Of a stretch of 64,000 bases of DNA, positions 56,693 to 64,000 are shown in pieces. The notes beneath the pieces were generated by a model that saw only the letters and a list, made by a program, of their open reading frames with translations, made no database searches and had not been told where the DNA came from. Position 1 is the first letter of the stretch, and each line of letters begins with the position of its first letter. The DNA comes from Corylus avellana. Lineage: Eukaryota; Streptophyta; Magnoliopsida; Fagales; Betulaceae. The position numbers were made by a program, and so were the translations under genes. The stretch lies in the NCBI RefSeq assembly GCF_901000735.1, contig NC_081547.1:5084001-5148000 (forward strand), written 5' to 3'.

Positions 56693-59600
56693 TTAGGTCC
56701 TCACCAGGTAGGATGCCCATATCTCATCTGCTGGAGGAGATGGTTGAACCCAATGCCATGGTATGCAGCTGCACCAAATTTAACAGCAATTAGTATTACA
56801 GATAATGAAACTGGAAGTAAAAACATAATGCAGAATGAATGGGAGGCATTAATGGTGATTGGAGCATCAGCAAACCCGGTGGAGGTGGAATCGGTAGTAT
56901 AGATGTTTGCTGCAATTTTGTTGCAGTTCTACAGTATTTGTATTCTAGTTTTCTGGAAGTGAGTGCTAGCAGAGGTGTTGTGCCTGTAATTAACGCAAGC
57001 AACATGCACCAAAAAGGAATGGCATCCTTACCTTCCTCCTGGTCTTATATATGCATCCCACGTTCTTCTCACCTGCAAGCAGTGGACCTTATTAAGATTT
57101 GAATCTAAACAAAATTTCTAATTGAACACAGTAGATAGTTGTATCTTGCAAGGTATATAGAAACTTGAAGAGACTAATTGAAATCACCTCAATAAGCGTG
57201 CCCATATCAGTATTGCTGCCATGATAATAATGATAGAACTCTAACGGTAGATTTGCCACGGATTCATAAGCTCCACTAAATCCTTGTCGCTCTGATCCTT
57301 GTTTTCCACCTTCACTGGCAGTGACTGTAGTGGGCCTTTCATTATTTTCCGTTTCAATTATTTGGTCTATACTTTCCTTATCACTGCCTTTTTCGCTGCT
57401 TAGAACTTTTGAGTCAGGCCCATGACTTTGGAGGGGTTTCCTAGATTCCTCAGCAGTTGCAATGGCATCCCTAGTAGCATCTGTGTCTGCTGCAGCAATT
57501 GCCTGGCGCTCCTCTTCTTCAACTGCAGCCTGAACTCTCTCAAGAAACTTGTCATCCTCCTCGGGAAGAAAATGACCTGCATAATATGCGAACAACCATA
57601 AGTTTGTGTAATTATTGAATCAAATATATTTAACATTGCAGTACCATTTAAATCTCATTTACATAGTATCATATTACAGTTACACAAAAATAATGTAAAC
57701 AAAGCCATGCATATCATTGTACCCTATCAAAAATGACAAGCATGAAGAGCCCGTCTGTTCAGTAATATGACAATATTAATCAAACTCATAGGCATTTATC
57801 AAAAGAAGAGGGGGAAAAAAGCATTGTAGTAGTCGCAACCATATCTAGTTGCGAAAAAGTAATATTTTCATACACAGTTGTTGAAGTATAACAGCAACAT
57901 AATATTGAAATTAAATTCAACTTTGATGTTGAGCTAATGCACAATTTGTAATGGTCAAGAAGTATTCATATTATACTTAATGTGTGAAATGCGTTCCTCT
58001 ACGGCTACAGGCAACCTGATATACAACTCACCATATTTACATTTTAAGCAAATAGAACATTTGCCACAACTGAGACAAATAAGAAAAAGAATAAGAACCA
58101 TAGGAAAGCAAACCTTGTTTCTTCAATTTTTGGATCCTGATGGAACGCAACTCTTGCAATTTCTCCACGATTAATACCTGCTCAAGCTGAAATATAAAAC
58201 CTAGTGTCAGGCAGAGAGATGTCAGCAACAATAATTAAATAATGGAAATTTTAGATTAGTCCTAACTCAGGATGACAGTAAGGGGTGGAGGTCCTCTAAA
58301 CCGTCCAATAAATGGTAGTACCCTTCGAATTATATCAGATCATTCTATCCCAGCAGGTCTTCCACATGACAAAAAGTTCCATACAATGCGTAATTTCTTT
58401 CCCAAGAGCATGATAATGGCACTAGTAGAAAACACGGGAAATAGTATCTCACCATCAAATGATCTCATATCAGTATATGGACAGGCGAGAAAGACAAATC
58501 AAATCAGTTGGAGATAACATGTTGCGAAAAGACAGAATGAGGATAGGAAGTGAGTTCAACCCCTGTCACCCTCTGCAGTGGTGGACGGTGTGAACACCAA
58601 AGGTGGGAAGGGGAGACCCACCTCTGGCGAAGCAACGACCTCCACTTCTTTTTTTAATTTTTAATTTTTTTTCTAAGTAACAAGGTCAACCTCTACTTCT
58701 TAAATGGTGAGCATGTTTTTAAAATATTCTTATATGAAAGTGGGGAAAGTTTTTTAAAAAGTGTTTTGCATTTTGTTTTTAAAGAGTGTTGGTGGTGGGA
58801 GCCATATCTGAAAACTCGATTGGATAACAATTGTTTGAAAAGTGTTTTTCAGTGTTTAAAAAGCGAAAAATGTTTTGAAAAAACTTGCCATTCAGGGCCA
58901 AAATATCTGAATATTCTAGATGAAAGTGTCCTTTTATGTGCAGCAAAGACTAATTACTGCACAAGCATGTAAGACACGATAAGAGGAAAGCCAATGATAA
59001 TGTCTCTCAAGACAGAAAAATATGACCATAGGCTTGAACCCAGGAAAAGCAGAATGCATGAACAGGATTCATATGAGTCAATTCAATGTAGTAGGATGAA
59101 GGGAACTTTAAGGCACATCATATGGGACTATTAGTAGATATACCATTTTCAGGCACATCATATGGGAACTTTTAACTATGGTCCAAATGCACTAGGTACT
59201 CAGTATTGAACGAGTAAGAGTAACAGCATCTTAACAGACTCAGTTTCTACAGAACACATTTATGTGGCATGTACAACCAATGCTCACCTCCAATTCTAGT
59301 CTCTTTCTCTCCTCTTTTGATTTAAGTTTTGCAACTTCTTTCATCTTCTCTACCTGCAAAACCACATGCCTCAGTCACTAAGAAAAAATATTGAGCCTGC
59401 ACTTTCATGCAAATTGCAAATACAACTGGTCATCAACACAAGGAATGAAAACCAAAAAAAATGAAAGCAATTGCAATCATGTCAGTGTTCCGGGTCAAAA
59501 TAGAGGATCATACAACCTAGTAAAACAAATCTTTTACGGTTGTGTCAAGATAAATAAAAATTAAAAATACATAAATTTAAAAAGGACAATATGTGAAGAA

Positions 59601-61206
59601 ATATGATAATTATTGTGCACCACTAAAAATCTTATGTTTTAACCTTTAATCTGCTCCCCTAATTATTTATTAGATAACTAAAAGGAAACAAATAATGTAT
59701 CGATTAGAATATTGATTAAATGATTAAATTCACAATTTCCTATCAGCTTAAAACTTTGGGACAATTAGTAATTCAAGAGTACAAGTGCTATATTTACTTG
59801 AGGCTGGCCATACAATGAGCAAAGTTTGAAATTCTAACAAGAATGAATTTGTTTAATGAAAGAGAAGTACAGATAGTTTTGATAAGAAAAGAGGGAGTTT
59901 AGGAGAGCTGCTGTTCTTGCTAACAAATCCACATTATTCATGGTACTCATGCCAACATATGGGTTAAGCAACACAAAAGTTGCCACACTATTCTAGTTTT
60001 CTAAAACTTCAGAGACAACATCTATTGTTAAGCATGATGAAATATCTAATTTGACTCACTTTAATGATGTCCTTTATAGCCACCCAACCTGCACTTCATA
60101 ACAATTAGTCACTTTCCTCTCTATAATTAGCTCCTCACTAGTTACATATACGGAACAAAAATTTTCTTCCAAAATGGATGAATTATTTTCAACCCAAAGA
60201 AACTACTAAAAAAAAAAGCACTGCAAGATTTGAACTAAAGTCTATTCAGAAAGGATTTTATATCGGCTGCTAACCTAAATTGATTAGCAGTACATATTCT
60301 TAGCACCAGTGGATGACTAACAAAAGCAAATACTGGTTCAAAAGTGCAGACTAACATGTAAGTATCCAATACCTTGCGCTTTGCAATATCATTAGCAATC
60401 TCCCTAGCCCTCCATTCATCAGCTTCTTGATCAGCTTGTTCAAATCGTTCACACTCCTAATTGTCAAAACAATAAAAGTAAAGAAACAAAATAAGCACCT
60501 GTCCAACATAAGTCCAAAGAAGCAGAAGAGATGCGGAAAGGACTTCACACGACCTTTGCACACATTTCTGCAATGCGCTTCCTCTTTCTTTTCCTCCGAA
60601 GTTTATTTTGTTTATGCTTCCGTATTTTATCAGCCAATCTAACTGCGGCAGACTTTTCCTCCCATGGACTTCTTTCATCCGTGATCACCCTAAATGGTTC
60701 AAGCTGAGCTCTTAATTTTGCCATCAATATATTTGCCGCTTCCACCGTACGCGACTCTTGGGATTCCATACTAACCCCCTTATCTTCCAAAAATTTTTTG
60801 AACCCATGAACCGAAATGCCATTGGACCCAGAACCCTCATCTTCCAAACACCCTTTACCATCTTTGATCATTACCAGCATCTCTAGCTCTTTCTCCCTAT
60901 TAAGAATATAGACTCAATTACCACAACTCGTTTCGGTTGCATGCAATGTGGGATATTATAATAACAAACAAAATGAACACAAATTGCTTCCAAAAGGGCA
61001 CATAAGCGATTTGACAGTGAAAAAAAGGAGTTTGCAATTGGCATTGGGACATACATTGCTTGTGCAAGATCAAGAGCATCTTGTACCTCTCTAAGCCGAT
61101 CCTTCACATTTTTAGTCTTCCAAAAGGCAAACGACATGGGCGGGTTAGGCGGTAACATCGGAAACCACGGTGGCCGTGCCGCGGATTGGAATGGAGCGGG
61201 ATTCAT
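56693..61206 (-). CDS. U11/U12-59K: U11/U12 small nuclear ribonucleoprotein 59 kDa protein
   Basis: Eight coding exons on the minus strand: 61206-61055, 60896-60554, 60456-60373, 59353-59288, 58186-58114, 57576-57188, 57072-57032 and 56768-56693. All have GT-AG sites and give 407 residues. Features: a Pro-rich N-terminus with the FWKTKNVKDRL motif, the conserved block MAKLRAQLEPFRVITDE.SPWEEKSAAVRLA (about 120-150), a basic KRKRKRIAEM stretch, a long charged helical region, LPEEDDKFLERVQAAVEEEE, and a Trp-rich C-terminus (IRPGGSCIPWHWVQP...IWASYLV). This is the plant homologue of the minor-spliceosome protein 59K (human PDCD7), part of the U11/U12 di-snRNP that recognises U12-type introns in the nucleus. 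Family assignment is from remembered homologues. A spliced 5' UTR is likely (see separate entry). Confidence 0.88.
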
Positions 61207-61630
61207 AGCTAGAAAAAAAAATATATATATATATATATAAGAGAATTAAAAAAAATAAAAAATAAAAAAAAAAGAAAAGAAAAATTAACACAAAATTTTA
61301 CAGCCTATTGAATTGCTGATTAGTGAGATACAAATAATCAGCAATTTCATATACAAATATGAAATTGAGGTCTGAAAATCCAATATGAGCTATTTATATT
61401 GTTGGAACTCTAGTGCTCCGTTTGGCTACGAAGAAATAGCGAGAGCCGCGGGGTTTAATCATTTCAGTTAGGTTTCTTAACGATCATACTAACGAAATTA
61501 AAAGCTCGATGGAACAGAAAGTGGGAAATGAATTGAGTGAGAAAACCCTAACAAACAGAAAGCTTACCTGTTCTGCGAGCTCGCTTCTGCGCGTGGCTGT
61601 GCCTTCAAACTCCAGCAGAGCGAAACGAAG
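61207..61630 (-). promoter_or_regulatory. 5' UTR intron and leader exon of the 59K gene
   Basis: On the minus strand a donor-like ACAG|GTAAGC ends a leader exon at 61568. An acceptor TTCTAG precedes position 61208, two bases before the ATG. The implied UTR intron is 359 bp and holds a (TA)n run. The leader exon lies about 80 bp from the tRNA gene, so the two genes are head to head. Confidence 0.55.
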
Positions 61631-61708
61631 ATGTTTCTAGGAGGCAGAAATGATCCATGGATCTTATATTCGTTAACTACAAAATAGGAAGGAAAAGCTC
61701 AAGCATGT

Positions 61709-61792
61709 GTCAGGATGGCCGAGTGGTCTAAGGCGCCAGACTCAAGTTCTGGTCTTCGTGAGAGGGCGTGGGTTCAAATCCCACTTCTGACA
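61709..61792 (+). tRNA. tRNA-Leu (anticodon CAA)
   Basis: An 84-nt intronless tRNA. The acceptor stem GTCAGGA pairs with TTCTGAC, with A as discriminator. D-arm: GGCCGAGTGGTCTAAGGC. Anticodon stem CCAGA/TCTGG carries loop CTCAAGT with anticodon CAA, reading UUG leucine codons. A long variable arm is present, as in class II tRNAs, and the T-arm is GTGGGTTCAAATCCCAC. A T-rich stretch (TTTT near 61802) follows and can serve as the RNA polymerase III terminator. Confidence 0.95.
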
Positions 61793-61871
61793 ACCTTCTA
61801 AGTTTTACCCGTCTTTTATTTGCTCTTTAACAAAAGCGACACAGTTTTGCATGAACGACAGCGTTCTGAAG

Positions 61872-62631
61872 TAGGCCTGGGTATCGGTCAAAACGGTCCG
61901 GTTTTAGCTCTTATCAGTTATTAACCGATAATTTTCGGTTAAACGGTTTATTAACCGATACCGAACTAATAAGAATTTTAACCGAAATTATCGGTTATAA
62001 CGGTACACGGTTAAACCGATTTAACCGTAGACTTTATATTGATTTATTTTGTTGGGCCAAAAATGAGTTTTTTTTACTTTTGAGAGCCCAAATACTTTTT
62101 GTTGGACTAAAATAACTTATTAAAAATGAGTTATTTTAGGGCCCAAATACTTTCTGTTGGACCCAAATATTTATTTTTTGGGATAAAAATTGAAGCTTTT
62201 TTATATTGATCCACCACAACTTTTTTTATATTATAAAATACATTTTTCCAAAGCAAATGGACTAATTAACATAACGAATGCTAATTAGACTAACAAAACT
62301 AGTTAATGAAAAATGCTTTCACCAAAGGCAAAGAAATCACATCCAATGCCATCACTTAAAAAAAAAAATCAAACCTACCCAAACCCAAATTAAGATAAGG
62401 TTACATAGGTATATATATAATCTCAAAACTATGTCGTTTTGGCATCCCTATTTAACGGTTTATATCGGTTAAATGGTTAACCGATATAAAATTTTTAACC
62501 GAACCGATAAGTATACCGGTATAAAAAATTTAACCGATAAGAATATCGTTATATCGGTTACGGTTAATATCGATTCAGTCGAAACTGGTACACGGCCGAT
62601 AATCGGTAACTGGTTAATCTACTTACCCCTA
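61872..62631. mobile_element. Non-autonomous hAT-type element rich in TTAACCG motifs
   Basis: 760 bp, flanked by perfect 8-bp duplications TTCTGAAG (61864-61871 and 62632-62639). The ends TAGGCCTGGGTATCGG and CTACTTACCCCTA are imperfect inverted repeats. About 150 bp at each end are filled with AACCGATA/TATCGGTT motifs in both orientations, which may be subterminal transposase-binding sites. No transposase. It inserted 72 bp downstream of the tRNA gene. Confidence 0.75.
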
Positions 62632-62847
62632 TTCTGAAGTATCGGCCATGGGCCCATGGGCCAAGCGGATAAAAACGAAATGAGCCACTCTTTCAGTCTT
62701 TCCCATACGCTTGTGACTCGTTCATATTATTTAATTCTAATAGATGATTATTTTGATCCACATTATTAGCAATCTATTCTTTATCTTATCCCGAAAACAA
62801 GTGGTTTTTTTTTTTTTTGGAGGTTATCCAGAAGGCAGACATACCAT

Positions 62848-63345
62848 TTTTTTTTTTGACAATAACATCATTTGATTCATTTCTTCATTAATCAAAATCA
62901 ATATGAAATAATTTGCTCTGTTCGAACAATATCACAGATACAGTCAGGTATCTCATTCCTCCAAATGTAATCTATGACACTTCTAGTAGCTAATTTTGAT
63001 AATAAATGGGCTACACCATTTATATTCCGTTGTACATGGTTAGGTTTCCAATTGGATAGAGAATTCAAAATCAATTTAATTAGCATCCTCTATAAGTTGA
63101 CCATACCTACTTCCATTCTGATTCTCATTGCATAGCGCCATGATAATTATATGTGCATTGCCTTCTAGAATTACTTTGCTTACTTCCATGTTGTTGCAAA
63201 ATTGGGCTGCATGGACTATGACCATCGCCTCAGCAGTAGTTGGGTCTAAACATCCTTTACGCATGAAGCTCCTTGCTGCAATAGCCTTGCCCTCATTATC
63301 TCTAAGACATACCAATTTTGTTTGAAGGAGATCGACATGCATTGA
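62848..63345 (-). pseudogene. LINE 3' end with RNase H domain, frameshifted
   Basis: Minus-strand remnant of a plant non-LTR retrotransposon. It encodes part of a type 1 RNase H domain: DNEGKAIAARSF, then DPTTAEAMVIVHAAQF, then VILEGNAHIIIMAL, and after a shift ILNSLSNW, VQRNINGVAHLLSKLATRS and IPDCICDIV. An insertion of about four bases near 63080-63085 moves the frame. After the stop codon, a short 3' UTR with GAAATGAATCAAATGATG ends in a poly(A) run (seen as T near 62848-62858). The reverse transcriptase part is absent. Confidence 0.75.
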
Positions 63346-63640
63346 AATTTTGTTTGAAGGAGGATAACATTAATAAAGTGAAAATATGCCAATTTTTTTT
63401 TAATTAACATTTTTGTTTGCGGGTGGAGGGGGGGGGGGCTCCTGCCCTCTTGCTCCATAGTCCATTCCTGCACATGCATGTATAAACATACATATTTATG
63501 TGATTTGGATTTATATGATATTTTGCTTTTGGCCCAACTCTTTGTCAATTTATTTTTTCAGTCACACATTGACACAATACAAATCCCGACACAGGCCAAA
63601 GTTGCGCTTTTGATTCTTTTTGTCAAACTTCATGTCAACT
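63346..63640. other. Gene-free interval
   Basis: AT-rich DNA with a G run near 63428-63438. No gene seen. Confidence 0.4.
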
Positions 63641-63657
63641 ATACATTATTAATTATT

Positions 63658-63773
63658 GTTCCTAAGAGGTAGTTCAATCGGCTATAGTTCACACCTAATG
63701 AAGCGGAGGTCACTAGTTCGAATCCACCTCCCTCTTCCCTGGTATAGATATGTCAAAAAAATAAAAATGAAAA
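63658..63773 (+). mobile_element. tRNA-derived SINE (copy 4 of 4), with 17-bp target duplication
   Basis: Contains the A-box-like TAGTTCAATCGG, CTAATGAAGCGGAGG, the B-box-like TAGTTCGAATCC and the tail ATGTCAAAAAAATAAAAATG. Perfect 17-bp direct repeats ATACATTATTAATTATT lie at 63641-63657 and 63774-63790. The long perfect duplication suggests a fairly recent insertion by target-primed reverse transcription. Confidence 0.9.
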
Positions 63774-64000
63774 ATACATTATTAATTATTTACTATCCAA
63801 TAAAATAAAATTATGTTACACATTATTTTCTACTAGAGCCCCTACCATGCGGATGATTGCAAAAGTGGTGTTTTGCAACATCTAATCACCTTGTGACACC
63901 TCATTCATTTAAGAAAATTGTAGTAAATCAAAATGAGAATAAACACAGCAAATCAAAGTGAAAAAAATAATAAATCAAAAATAAATGGCCAAAAAAAATT

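Noticed and set aside
1..64000. CRISPR arrays, bacterial operons or ribosome-binding sites
   Set aside because: The window is plant nuclear DNA with spliced genes. The tandem repeats seen are microsatellites, minisatellites and transposon parts.
1..64000. Known conserved plant microRNA precursors
   Set aside because: I scanned for the mature sequences of the common families I remember on the plus strand and in obvious hairpins and saw none. Divergent ones could be missed.

Overview
The window is nuclear DNA from a dicot plant, most likely a woody eudicot. It is AT-rich, has spliced genes with GT-AG introns, and is dense in transposable elements. The species cannot be fixed from the sequence. 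Five runs of N mark assembly gaps: one of 206 N at 10557-10762, and four of 100 N starting at 16828, 18311, 30870 and 34286.

Layout: (1) 1-6.6 kb: one intronless LEA-2/NHL-type membrane protein gene among non-coding sequence and MITE-like repeats. (2) 6.6-23.5 kb: two almost identical 4.2 kb hAT transposons. Copy 1 is frameshifted. Copy 2 has an intact 834-codon transposase. Between them lie a solo LTR, small hAT-type elements and a PPR gene cut off by a gap. (3) 23.5-30 kb: a RING-H2 (ATL) gene with an apparent frameshift and an intact two-exon membrane-anchored methyltransferase gene. (4) 30-40 kb: no gene, but many nested or interlocked inverted repeats, a tRNA-derived SINE, minisatellites and small DNA transposons. 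(5) 40.3-61.6 kb: a gene-rich block with a reticulon-like gene (+), a 15-exon golgin gene with a GRAB domain (-), a previously unlabelled snoRNA cluster (+), and the gene for the U11/U12 snRNP 59 kDa protein (-). (6) 61.7-64 kb: a tRNA-Leu(CAA) gene, a 760 bp hAT-type element, a LINE RNase H remnant and another SINE.

The protein genes are housekeeping or membrane-trafficking genes and do not form a pathway. Reticulon (ER shaping) and golgin (Golgi tethering) are convergent neighbours. The minor-spliceosome protein, the snoRNA cluster and the tRNA form a short stretch of RNA-metabolism genes, probably by chance.

Three observations deserve a second look. First, the 8-bp target duplication of one hAT insertion is split between the outer ends of the two copies, which points to recombination or misassembly. 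Second, a TATA plus telo-box promoter is followed by one C/D-like and two H/ACA-like RNA folds. Third, four copies of a tRNA-derived SINE are present, two of them with perfect 10- and 17-bp target duplications.
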